Assembly: GCF_963675305.1 (NCBI RefSeq)
Contig: NZ_OY776147.1
Coordinates: forward strand, 2,604,001-2,668,000
Source: an uncultured Hyphomonas sp.
Lineage (GTDB): Bacteria; Pseudomonadota; Alphaproteobacteria; Caulobacterales; Hyphomonadaceae
Direction of reading: 5' to 3'
Length of the DNA: 64,000 bases
How positions within the stretch are numbered: position 1 is the first letter of the stretch; every line of letters starts with the position of its first letter. Made by a program: the position numbers and the translations under genes. Below are positions 42,578 through 50,383 of this stretch, piece after piece. The notes beneath the pieces were generated by a model that ran no database searches, had not been told where the DNA came from, and saw only the letters and a list, made by a program, of their open reading frames with translations.

Positions 42578-43323
42578 CAGCCGCGATTCCCGAACACGCG
42601 GCGCAGCAAGTCCGTACTCCGCGCGAGCGGGTTTTCCCGGATCTTCTTTTCCTCTTCCGCGACGTACAGGAAGATACCGTCCAGGCCGTAATCAACAGCA
42701 TGCGCGGTCAGGTCCGCCTGCAGGCTGGAGGTGATGCCGCCTGCCCCATATTGCGAGGCAACATTTTCCATCGCCGTGAAAGCGCCGGACTTCGACAGCG
42801 CCTCCCGGGCATAGGGCGTGAAGGCGGCCCGCAGCTGGGGTTCCGTCTTTGACCGGAGATAATCAGTTGCCGCCGTATCGCCGCCGTTCAGGATGTTGAG
42901 CGCGTCCGTGATGGTCATGTTGCGGATCGCACCGAGGACCAGGACCTGCGCTTCCGGTACGGCGGATTCAGCTGCGCGGTTCATGCGCAGCTCCAGATCG
43001 TCGAGCGGCTTGCTCGCACCGACCTTCGCCAGATTCGTCTGGAGGGTCCGGTAAGTCTGCGGCAGCGGAATGCGGATTTTCGGATCGCCGTAATAGCCAT
43101 TCGTCTGGCCAAGCTGATTGGCGACCAGGTTGGTGCCGACCGTCAGGGCTTCGCGCAGACCGGCATCAATTTCAGCGATGCTGAGTGTGCCTTGCGAGTC
43201 GGGCGCGGTGGCGGAACCAAGGACCTCTCCCAGAACACGGCCGAAATCTCCGCTGGTGCCTGTTTCAGCACACCCTGCCGTGAGAAGCGCAAGACCCAGC
43301 GCTCCCAGCATCCCTCGGTTCAT
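42577..43323 (-). CDS. DUF4197 lipoprotein
   Basis: A 248-residue exported lipoprotein: signal peptide with lipobox LTAGC at residues 14-18. The DUF4197 pattern follows: LREALTVGTNLVANQLGQTNGYYGDPKIRIPLP, LELRMNRAAESAVPEA, NILNGGDTAATDYLR and GLDGIFLYVAEEEKKIRENPLARSTDLLRRVF. Function unknown. It is first of a two-gene unit with the hydrolase. Confidence 0.92.
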   Translation of the reverse strand: MNRGMLGALGLALLTAGCAETGTSGDFGRVLGEVLGSATAPDSQGTLSIAEIDAGLREALTVGTNLVANQLGQTNGYYGDPKIRIPLPQTYRTLQTNLAKVGASKPLDDLELRMNRAAESAVPEAQVLVLGAIRNMTITDALNILNGGDTAATDYLRSKTEPQLRAAFTPYAREALSKSGAFTAMENVASQYGAGGITSSLQADLTAHAVDYGLDGIFLYVAEEEKKIRENPLARSTDLLRRVFGNRG

Positions 43324-43471
43324 CTGTTTTTACCCTCACTCTGGCCCCGGCCCCGGGACCCTCCGTCTGTCCTACAGGAGCGCTTGCCGGAAATGAAGCC
43401 GCGCCCGCAGACAGGATGCATCAAAGCCTGACCTTACAAACTTGTCACGCGGCAGTGCGGAAATTCTCATT

Positions 43472-43512
43472 GACCACGCTTGTAGTCATGGCTTATGACC
43501 ACGCTTGTAGTC
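43472..43512 (+). promoter_or_regulatory. Two identical BlaI-type operators
   Basis: GACCACGCTTGTAGTC occurs at 43472-43487 and again at 43497-43512, exactly repeated with 25-base spacing. Each copy is a dyad (GAC and GTC ends, AC and GT inside), like the operators of BlaI/MecI repressors. They lie 19-59 bases before the blaI-like start. Confidence 0.82.
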
Positions 43513-43530
43513 TTACCGGGGAGCCCGCAG

Positions 43531-43893
43531 ATGAAGATTTCAGCCGCCGAACTCGATGTGATGAGCGTGCTGTGGCAGACGCCCGGCCTCGCTGCCTCGG
43601 ACGTCCATGACTCGCTGGGCGACGAGAAGGACTGGACCAGCCGCACCGTGAAAACGCTGCTGGCCCGCCTGGTCGAGAAAGGGGCGCTCCGGACGGAAGA
43701 GGATGGCCGCCGCTATCTCTATTATCCGGTTATTGAAGAAGGCGCCTACAAGGCCAAGGCCGCCGGCCAGTTTGTCGACCGGGTCTTCTCCGGCCGCGCT
43801 GCGCCTCTGGTTGCGCACCTGGCGGATACGCGCGGCCTGACACCGGAAGACATTGAGGAACTGGAACGCCTGCTGGGGGATCTGAAGAAATGA
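43531..43893 (+). CDS. BlaI/MecI/CopY family transcriptional repressor
   Basis: A 120-residue winged-helix repressor (ISAAELDVMSVLWQTPGLAASDVHDSL, then SRTVKTLLARLVEKGAL and wing EEDGRRYLYYPVI). The dimerisation helices occupy the C-terminal 45 residues; repressors of this group are inactivated by proteolysis there. ATG 43531 has a GGGGAG site; the frame extends upstream through the second operator and is not used. It overlaps the sensor gene by four bases (ATGA). Confidence 0.93.
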   Translation: MKISAAELDVMSVLWQTPGLAASDVHDSLGDEKDWTSRTVKTLLARLVEKGALRTEEDGRRYLYYPVIEEGAYKAKAAGQFVDRVFSGRAAPLVAHLADTRGLTPEDIEELERLLGDLKK

Positions 43894-45860
43894 ACATCGC
43901 AACCATTTTTCCTGACGCGACATCTGCCCTGCAGACGGTCCTGGCGGTTTCCGTCCTGATCGCCCTGGTTCTGGTGGCACGCCGTCCTGTGGCGAAATAT
44001 TTTGGCGCCGGCACGGCCTATGCCCTGTGGGCGCTTCCGCTGGCCCGCCTTGTCCTGCCGCCGCTGCAGATGCCGGTTTCGCTGATGCCGCTGCTGCGCC
44101 TGCCGAAGTCCGGCTCCACCGAGGCCGCAGAGCCCACAGCGGCACTGACCGTAACAGCCGCCTCGGAAGCCATGGCGACGACCTTCACCGCTTCCCCGTC
44201 TGCCCCGGCCGCCGCCGTGCCGCCGGCACCCCTACCGGACACCGCATTTGCGGATGGCCTGGCCTCACCTCAGCCCCTGATGGACACATTGTCCGCCATG
44301 CTGCTGCCAGGCCTCTTCATCGTCTGGGCAGGCGGGGCTCTTTTCATCTTCGGTCTCAGCCTCTGGCGCCAGCATGTCTTCATGCAGACCGTGAAGCGGG
44401 AGGCTGTGAACGTCTCTCCCCGCCTCCAGCATATCGCGCGTCAGGTTGGTGCGCAGGTTGGCCTGAAGCGCCTGCCCGTGGTCGCGTCCAGCTTCATCTC
44501 TTCCGGCCCGCTTGTGACCGGCCTCGTCCGTCCGGTGGTCCTGCTGCCGGCCTGGTTCGAGACGGATTATGACGACACCCAGCAGCGCGCTGCCCTCGCT
44601 CACGAGCTGACCCATGTCCGCCGCGGCGACCTCTGGGCCCTGCAGCTGGCCGAGTTCTTCATCGCCTGCATGTGGTTCAACCCGCTGGCCTATTATGCGC
44701 ACCGCGCATTCCGGACGGACCAGGAAGCCGCTTGCGACGCCGATGTGCTGAAAACCGGGACCGCCTCGCCGCATGCCTATGGCGCGACGCTGATCAAGGC
44801 CGTGAAGTCCGCCGCGCAGGAACGCCCACCCGCTGCGGCCAGCCTGCCTCTCACCCACGCCCTGAAGGAACGCCTCAGCCGCATGACCCATCCTGCTCCG
44901 ACCCGCACACGGCGTCTTGCAGGCGGGGCCGCCACCGCTGTGATCGGTGCGGCAGCCCTGATCGCCACATCCTCGGTCCCGGCCAATGCCGGTGAGCGCG
45001 AACATCGCGAGCTGCGTATCGAGAACGGTACCGTCTATCTGAATGGCGAACTGATCCCCGACCGCCGCATCATTGTACTCGGCGAACCCTTTGAGGGGAT
45101 TGAACCCGGCCCTGAAGTAACGGCGGAGATCAACCGGCTGTCCCGGGAAATGGCCGAGGACAGCAAGGTGATCGGCCGGATCACGGCGAAGATCACCTCC
45201 AACGTCCCCGAGATCACGCTCGCCCTGGAAGACGACGCTGAGTTCCAGGCCCTGATGGCAGAGCTGAACGAACTGCCGCTCGTCTCCAACTTCCAGGACG
45301 TCGTCGTGGACGTGCAGGATGGTGCCGAAATCCACTTCGAAGGCGAGATGTCTGAAGAAGACTGGGAGGAGTGGGGCCGCAAGTGGGAAGCATGGGGCGA
45401 GAAGTTCGGAGAACGCGCCGAGTCCTGGGCCGCCGCCCATGAAGCCCGCGCCGAAGAACTGCATGAGAGCCTCGAACCGGAGCTGGAACGGATGACCAGC
45501 GAACTGGAAGCCCGTCTCGAAGCGAAATCGATCAAGCTGGAAACCCTGATCGACCAGAAATTCGGCGCGGACTTTGAACACCGCATCGAGGAAACCTCGA
45601 CCGCGCTGGACGATCTGGTCGCAGAGTGCCGTGACGCCAATCTCTCCGATGGTGAGACAAAGGTCATGAGCCGCACCCTCGGCGTCGGTAAGGACGAGAA
45701 AACGGTCAAGATCGCCTGTGTAAAGGGCGACGAGACCGCCCTGCGCTCTGCCAAGACGATGGCGGTGATCAATTCGAGCAGAGACCTGTGCGATGTCGAG
45801 AAGGAATCCTTCCGCGAGCAGGTCCGCTCTGACGGGAACCTCGACGGCGGCGAAAACTAA
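43890..45860 (+). CDS. BlaR1/MecR1-like M56 metallopeptidase sensor with novel C-terminal domain
   Basis: A 656-residue membrane zinc protease. Membrane helices lie at about residues 10-30, 130-150, around 250 and near 350 (GGAATAVIGAAALIA); the zinc motif AHELTHVRRGDL is near residue 232, with the third ligand in DQEAACDADVL. The 285-residue extracytoplasmic end is highly charged and helical (EEWGRKWEAWGEKFGERAE and following), not a penicillin-binding domain, so beta-lactams are unlikely as signal. It presumably cleaves the BlaI-like repressor. No beta-lactamase gene is nearby. A strong terminator follows. Confidence 0.9.
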   Translation: MNIATIFPDATSALQTVLAVSVLIALVLVARRPVAKYFGAGTAYALWALPLARLVLPPLQMPVSLMPLLRLPKSGSTEAAEPTAALTVTAASEAMATTFTASPSAPAAAVPPAPLPDTAFADGLASPQPLMDTLSAMLLPGLFIVWAGGALFIFGLSLWRQHVFMQTVKREAVNVSPRLQHIARQVGAQVGLKRLPVVASSFISSGPLVTGLVRPVVLLPAWFETDYDDTQQRAALAHELTHVRRGDLWALQLAEFFIACMWFNPLAYYAHRAFRTDQEAACDADVLKTGTASPHAYGATLIKAVKSAAQERPPAAASLPLTHALKERLSRMTHPAPTRTRRLAGGAATAVIGAAALIATSSVPANAGEREHRELRIENGTVYLNGELIPDRRIIVLGEPFEGIEPGPEVTAEINRLSREMAEDSKVIGRITAKITSNVPEITLALEDDAEFQALMAELNELPLVSNFQDVVVDVQDGAEIHFEGEMSEEDWEEWGRKWEAWGEKFGERAESWAAAHEARAEELHESLEPELERMTSELEARLEAKSIKLETLIDQKFGADFEHRIEETSTALDDLVAECRDANLSDGETKVMSRTLGVGKDEKTVKIACVKGDETALRSAKTMAVINSSRDLCDVEKESFREQVRSDGNLDGGEN

Positions 45861-45894
45861 GCCGGCCGCGCCAGACGCGACCAGAAACGACTTA

Positions 45895-45924
45895 GCCCCG
45901 GCGGGAAACCGCCGGGGCGCTTTT
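45895..45924 (+). terminator. Intrinsic terminator of the blaI-blaR1-like operon
   Basis: GCCCCGGCGG and CCGCCGGGGC form a 10-bp stem around GAAA (GNRA-like loop), followed by GC and four T residues, 35 bases past the stop. Confidence 0.8.
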
Positions 45925-46004
45925 CGTCTGAACCGGAAGGCTTTGCAGGCCAGCCGGGCCCCTCTAGGGTGCACGCGATTTCTTCCCCCAGCCGGAGCCC
46001 CTGC

Positions 46005-46457
46005 ATGACACCGCGCCTGACTGCCCTGACCCTGTTGCTTCTGCCCCTTGCGGCCTGTGCAACGGTGGAACCGCCCCCCTGCTCGGCGGAATGGATCGAC
46101 TACAAGACAGACAAGACCCTGAAGAAATTCGCATCCGAGAATCGCGGCCTGATCAATGACTTCCGCAAACTCTCCCGCGAAGACGGTGATGTGGACCCGA
46201 TGGTCGCCATATCGCTTGCCCGGAAGTCAGGCCGGATCCAGACCTTCGCAGACTCCTTCAACAGGGTCGTCCTGCCGGAACTGGAAGCCGCCCTCGAACA
46301 ATGCGGCCGCAGCGAGGAGTTCGTCCCGGCGCTCACATCCTTCCTGCAGGACGAAGGCGTCAGCGACGAAGCCATCAGCTGGATCATCCCGTTCATCGGT
46401 GTGATGACGGAAATGCGGGATGGCACGTTCGATCTCGACGGGCATCACGAGGGCTGA
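46005..46457 (+). CDS. Small lipoprotein of unknown function
   Basis: A 150-residue exported protein with a lipoprotein signal (lipobox LAAC, residues about 15-18). The mature part is helical (KTLKKFASENRGLINDFRKL, ADSFNRVVLPELEAALEQC). ATG 46005 is set by the signal peptide. It lies directly before kdsB (5-base gap), suggesting one transcript. No family recognised. Confidence 0.78.
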   Translation: MTPRLTALTLLLLPLAACATVEPPPCSAEWIDYKTDKTLKKFASENRGLINDFRKLSREDGDVDPMVAISLARKSGRIQTFADSFNRVVLPELEAALEQCGRSEEFVPALTSFLQDEGVSDEAISWIIPFIGVMTEMRDGTFDLDGHHEG

Positions 46458-46462
46458 CGGAA

Positions 46463-47272
46463 ATGCAAACACTGATCGTCGTTCCAGCGCGTTACGCATC
46501 GACCCGGCTTCCCGGAAAACCGCTGGTCATGATTGCCGGTCGCACCATGGTTTCCCGCGTCGCTGCGATGGCGGCGCAGGCAGCAGAGGCACTGGGCAAT
46601 GCCCGGCATGTCGTCGCAACAGATGACGCGCGCATCGAGACCCATTGCCAGGACCTTGGCATTCCGGTGGTCATGACCGATCCGGACCTGCCCTCGGGTA
46701 CGGACCGCGCGCTGGCTGCAGCCACCGCATTGGGCGCAGAGCCGGAGATCGTCGTGAACCTGCAGGGCGACTCCCCTTTTACGCCGCCGGCGCATGTGAT
46801 CGCAGTCGCCCAGGCCGCACGCGATTCCGGTGCCGACGCGGCCACGCCCTATGTCCGCCTGAGCTGGGACGCGCTCGATGCGTTCCGCAAACACAAGGCC
46901 GAGACCCCGTTCTCCGGCACAACGCTGGTGCATGACGAGGCCGGCCGCGCGCTTTGGTTTTCGAAAAACCTGATCCCTGCGATGCGCAAGGAAGCTGCCC
47001 TGCGCGAAAAAGGCGGCCCTTCGCCCGTCTGCCGGCATATCGGCCTCTATGCCTACAGGCTGGACGCGCTTCGCCGCTATGTCAGCCTGCCGGAAGGCCG
47101 CTACGAACAGCTGGAAGGCCTGGAACAGCTGCGCCTGCTTGAAAACGGAATGAGCATCCAGTGCGTTGAAGTCGAACCCGGCCAAATCGCCATCCCCGGA
47201 ATTGATACTGCCGAAGATGTCGCGCTCGCAGAACGTCTCGTCGCCGAACATGGCGACCCGCTGGAGGCCTGA
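46463..47272 (+). CDS. kdsB: 3-deoxy-manno-octulosonate cytidylyltransferase (KdsB)
   Basis: Activates KDO as CMP-KDO for lipopolysaccharide inner-core synthesis. The N-terminal IVVPARYASTRLPGKPL motif and VVNLQGDSPF (KdsB usually has NVQGDEP, so the Glu is changed here to Ser) are seen, then CRHIGLYAYR and the ENGMSIQCVEVE end. At 269 residues the length is normal. The Asp of QGD is kept. Because of the Glu-to-Ser change, a related sugar nucleotidyltransferase is possible. Confidence 0.85.
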   Translation: MQTLIVVPARYASTRLPGKPLVMIAGRTMVSRVAAMAAQAAEALGNARHVVATDDARIETHCQDLGIPVVMTDPDLPSGTDRALAAATALGAEPEIVVNLQGDSPFTPPAHVIAVAQAARDSGADAATPYVRLSWDALDAFRKHKAETPFSGTTLVHDEAGRALWFSKNLIPAMRKEAALREKGGPSPVCRHIGLYAYRLDALRRYVSLPEGRYEQLEGLEQLRLLENGMSIQCVEVEPGQIAIPGIDTAEDVALAERLVAEHGDPLEA

Positions 47273-47277
47273 TACTC

Positions 47278-47883
47278 ATGGGACGGATCATTGTCTGCCG
47301 GCATGGCAACACGTTTGACAAGGGCGATGTGGTGACCCGCGTGGGCGGCCGCACAGACCTGCCGCTCTCCACTTCCGGACAGGAACAAGCCGACGCACTC
47401 AGCCGCCATTTCGCGGAGACATCTTTCCACGCCGCCTATTGCTCGGCCCTGCAGCGGACAAGGCAAACCGCCGCGGCCATTCTTAATGCCCGGCCTGACA
47501 GTCCGGAGCTCGCGACCCTGCCCTTCCTGACCGAGATTGACTATGGCCCGGACGAGAACGTCGCCGAGGACAAGGTCGTCGCCCGGATCGGAGAAGACGC
47601 CCTCAGGGCGTGGGAAGAAGATAGCTGCGTGCCGGACGGCTGGCTCGTCGACAAGCCCGCCATTCATTCCGGATGGAAAGCGCTACTGGCCGAAGCCTCC
47701 CGCCTGTCCGCCGATCAGACCATCCTCGTGGTGACCAGCAATGGCATCGCCCGGTTCCTGCCGGATGTCGTGGACGCTGTGCCGACAGGCCTTCAGCCGA
47801 AACTCAAAACCGGCGCCTGGGGCGAAATCCATTGCAATACCGGCACGCGGATCGTCGCCTGGAACCAGAGACCGCCGGCCTGA
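47278..47883 (+). CDS. Histidine phosphatase family protein
   Basis: A 201-residue member of the phosphoglycerate-mutase-like histidine phosphatase family. The phosphohistidine motif is IIVCRHGNTFDKGD near residues 3-16, the Glu/acid region is FLTEIDYGPDEN, and a partner histidine-type position in VVTSNGIARFLP lacks His, reading SNG. That may lower activity. It follows kdsB by five bases. Substrate unknown. Confidence 0.83.
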   Translation: MGRIIVCRHGNTFDKGDVVTRVGGRTDLPLSTSGQEQADALSRHFAETSFHAAYCSALQRTRQTAAAILNARPDSPELATLPFLTEIDYGPDENVAEDKVVARIGEDALRAWEEDSCVPDGWLVDKPAIHSGWKALLAEASRLSADQTILVVTSNGIARFLPDVVDAVPTGLQPKLKTGAWGEIHCNTGTRIVAWNQRPPA

Positions 47884-50313
47884 TCAGGCCGCGTCGCGGT
47901 CGTCGCTTTCGTCTTCAGCAGCACCCGGCCCGGCAATCGGCAGGGTAAAGGACACGGTCGTGCCCTCGCCTTCGATGGACGAAAGACAGAGCTCGCCGCC
48001 ATGCATCTCCGCGAAGGATTTGGTGAGGGCGAGGCCGAGCCCGGTCCCCTCATAATTCCGGTCATGCGAGCCGGCCGCCTGTTCGAACGGCTGTGAAAGA
48101 CGCGGCAGGTCCGCAGCTGGGATGCCGATGCCTGTGTCGGTGACTGAGACTTTGATGTCCGGCCCGTATTGCTGCACGGCGACCGTGATCTTGCCGCCCG
48201 CATTGGTGAATTTGATCGCGTTCGACACGAGGTTCAGCACCATCTGACGGATGGCGCGATGGTCTGCGTCGATCTCGGGCAGGCCCGGCTGGACGTCCAG
48301 CACAACCTCGATATCCTTGTCTGACGCCTTGCGCCGGATCATCCGCACGGCCGCGTCCACCGGATCGACCGGATCGATCGGCTGCGGATTGATCGTCATC
48401 TTGCCGGCCTCGATCTTTGCCATGTCGAGGATGTCGTTGATCATGTCCAACAGGTGCTGGCCGGAGGCGAGAATGTCCTGCGCATAGCCCTTGTATCGCG
48501 GATCGCCGAGCGGCCCGTAGAGTTCGTGCGCGAGGATTTCCGAGAAGCCGTTGATGGCGTTCAGCGGCGTGCGCAACTCATGGCTCATATTTGCCAGGAA
48601 GGCAGATTTCGAGTTCGAGGCGTTCTCGGCGCGCGACTTCTCTTCCGTCAGTTTGCGGGCCAGTTCCCCGGCCCGGCCTTCTGAGCGTTCGAGGTCCAGC
48701 ATCGTCTTGCGCATCCGCTCTTTCTGGCGGCGCAGCTCTTCTTCAATGCCAATATTCTCGGTCACATCGATGCCGATCGTGATCAGGCCGCCGTCCGGGG
48801 ATGGCCGCTCGACCAGCTTCAGCCAGCGTCCGCCCTGCAAACCGATCAGGGTCGACTGGTTGTCATCTGCTGACTGACGTTCTGCACGGATCGCGCCAGA
48901 CCGGGCGATGGTAACCGTCTCGTGCGTCATGCCCGTGCGCAGCGTTTCGGTGAGGCCGAAATCGGTGGCGAAGGCGCGGTTCCAATAGAGGAGACGCTTG
49001 CGGTGATCCCACAGGGCAAAGGGACCATTGAACCCTTCCAATGCACTGCGCAGGCGCCGTTCAGCAGCCTTGACCCGGTCTTCAGCCTGCTTGCGGTCCG
49101 AAATGTCCAGGAGGATCCCGCCGAACAGCTTGCCATCTTCGGTGTCAGACCCCGAACCGCGCATCTCGATCCAGCGGAGCGGCGGCTTTGCCAGCACGAA
49201 AGCCACCTGCAGCCAGCCAATCTCGCGCGACTTCTCGATCGCTTCGCGCACGCGGGCCTGATGTTCCGGATGAACCTGATTGAGGAAATTACCAAGCGAG
49301 ACCGTTCGCATGCCCTCAAGGTCCAGCATTTCGCTGGACGCTTCGGACAGGAAGATTGATGCCTCTCCGGAGGCCCATTCCCAATAGCCGGCGCGGGCGC
49401 TGCGCATGACGGTCGCCATGATCCGGTCGGCCTGTTCATCACGGGCCGCTTCAACGAATGTGTCGGCCTGCTTCTTCGACAGGCGGCCCAGAAGTCCGGT
49501 GATCGCCAGGACTGGCGCCGCCAGAAGCAGGGCAAAGATCAGGAGGCTGACCAGGTCATCGCGCGTGAACACGTCGGCCCGGGTGGTGCTGCAGACGGCA
49601 AGCCCGCCGCCTGCGATGTCACTGCAGGCAAGCGCGGTCCGCTGAAGGCCCTGCCCTTTTTCGAAACGTGCCTGCCGGATCGGCCGCAAACCGTTCGCCG
49701 GGCGCGGCGCAGGATCGCCAGCCACGAAGCGGAGCCCGCCCGAGACAAGCGATACTTCACGGCCGTTCGACATGACCGGCAGCCAGGTGCCCGCTGGCGC
49801 CAGCGCGATCACGGCCTGGTTGCCGCTGCCCGATACCAGGACAACATCGCCAAGCTCTGAGAGGCCTGCCCGCTGATCGGTTTGCATTAGGGACTCTGCC
49901 ACCGTAGCTGCGGCATCGAGCCGGCTGCCTTCGGGTGCCTGTTTGGCATCGGCCAGCGTCATGACGGCATCGACGCCCGGGGTTGCCGCGGCAATGGCCG
50001 AACGCGAGGCATGATTGTCGGTCACGAGGCGGATGGCGGTTTCCACCGTATCGGCGCGTCCTCCGACCCGCCCGGCCAGCGCTTCAGCCTCCGCCTGCAG
50101 CGTCAGCAGCAAATTGGCATCGGCGCGCTGGTGCTCATCCCAGGCTTTCAGCCCCATGGCAGCAGCCAGAAGGACTATCGTCCCGGCGACGGTCCATTTC
50201 AGGCGTGCCGACACAACATCAGACACCGGGTCTGAAGCTTGTTTTATTTGGGATTTTTGATCCATTTCTGCCAAAGGACGATCCCGTGCCCGCAAGACGG
50301 GCGATACTCGCAC
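47884..50313 (-). CDS. PAS-domain sensor histidine kinase (PleC-like)
   Basis: A membrane histidine kinase of about 809 residues. Order: cytoplasmic start, helix at about 45-65, a 175-residue extracytoplasmic region, helix near 250-270, two PAS-like regions (about 300-395 and 415-510), a coiled segment, the H-box SHELRTPLNAINGFSEIL near residue 573, and the ATPase domain with NLVSNAIKF, DTGIGIP and GTGLGLALT. The H-box and ELYGPLG following it resemble PleC/DivJ. GTG 50313 has AAGGAG four bases before; ATG 50265 is an alternative. PleC identity is inference. Confidence 0.88.
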   Translation of the reverse strand: MRVSPVLRARDRPLAEMDQKSQIKQASDPVSDVVSARLKWTVAGTIVLLAAAMGLKAWDEHQRADANLLLTLQAEAEALAGRVGGRADTVETAIRLVTDNHASRSAIAAATPGVDAVMTLADAKQAPEGSRLDAAATVAESLMQTDQRAGLSELGDVVLVSGSGNQAVIALAPAGTWLPVMSNGREVSLVSGGLRFVAGDPAPRPANGLRPIRQARFEKGQGLQRTALACSDIAGGGLAVCSTTRADVFTRDDLVSLLIFALLLAAPVLAITGLLGRLSKKQADTFVEAARDEQADRIMATVMRSARAGYWEWASGEASIFLSEASSEMLDLEGMRTVSLGNFLNQVHPEHQARVREAIEKSREIGWLQVAFVLAKPPLRWIEMRGSGSDTEDGKLFGGILLDISDRKQAEDRVKAAERRLRSALEGFNGPFALWDHRKRLLYWNRAFATDFGLTETLRTGMTHETVTIARSGAIRAERQSADDNQSTLIGLQGGRWLKLVERPSPDGGLITIGIDVTENIGIEEELRRQKERMRKTMLDLERSEGRAGELARKLTEEKSRAENASNSKSAFLANMSHELRTPLNAINGFSEILAHELYGPLGDPRYKGYAQDILASGQHLLDMINDILDMAKIEAGKMTINPQPIDPVDPVDAAVRMIRRKASDKDIEVVLDVQPGLPEIDADHRAIRQMVLNLVSNAIKFTNAGGKITVAVQQYGPDIKVSVTDTGIGIPAADLPRLSQPFEQAAGSHDRNYEGTGLGLALTKSFAEMHGGELCLSSIEGEGTTVSFTLPIAGPGAAEDESDDRDAA

Positions 50314-50339
50314 GAATCTCCTTGTCCGCCGGAATCATT

Positions 50340-50382
50340 GCCCGAGCGTTAACAAATCTCAAAGTTTCGTTAACGCACGGGC
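50340..50382 (-). promoter_or_regulatory. Long inverted repeat with GTTAAC arms between pepN and the kinase gene
   Basis: Arms 50340-50353 and 50369-50382 pair over 13 of 14 bases (one A-A mismatch), and the inner eight bases (GCGTTAAC / GTTAACGC) are perfect. The gap is 15 bases. It follows the pepN stop directly on the minus strand and precedes the kinase start. No T tract follows, so it may be an operator or an attenuating hairpin. The TTAAC units also resemble CtrA half-sites. Confidence 0.45.
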
Positions 50383-50383
50383 C

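Noticed and set aside
43531..45860. Beta-lactam resistance operon
   Set aside because: The sensor has no penicillin-binding domain and no beta-lactamase lies next to it.
44265..45974. 569-codon frame opposite the BlaR1-like gene
   Set aside because: It runs through the terminator hairpin and lacks any family signature.
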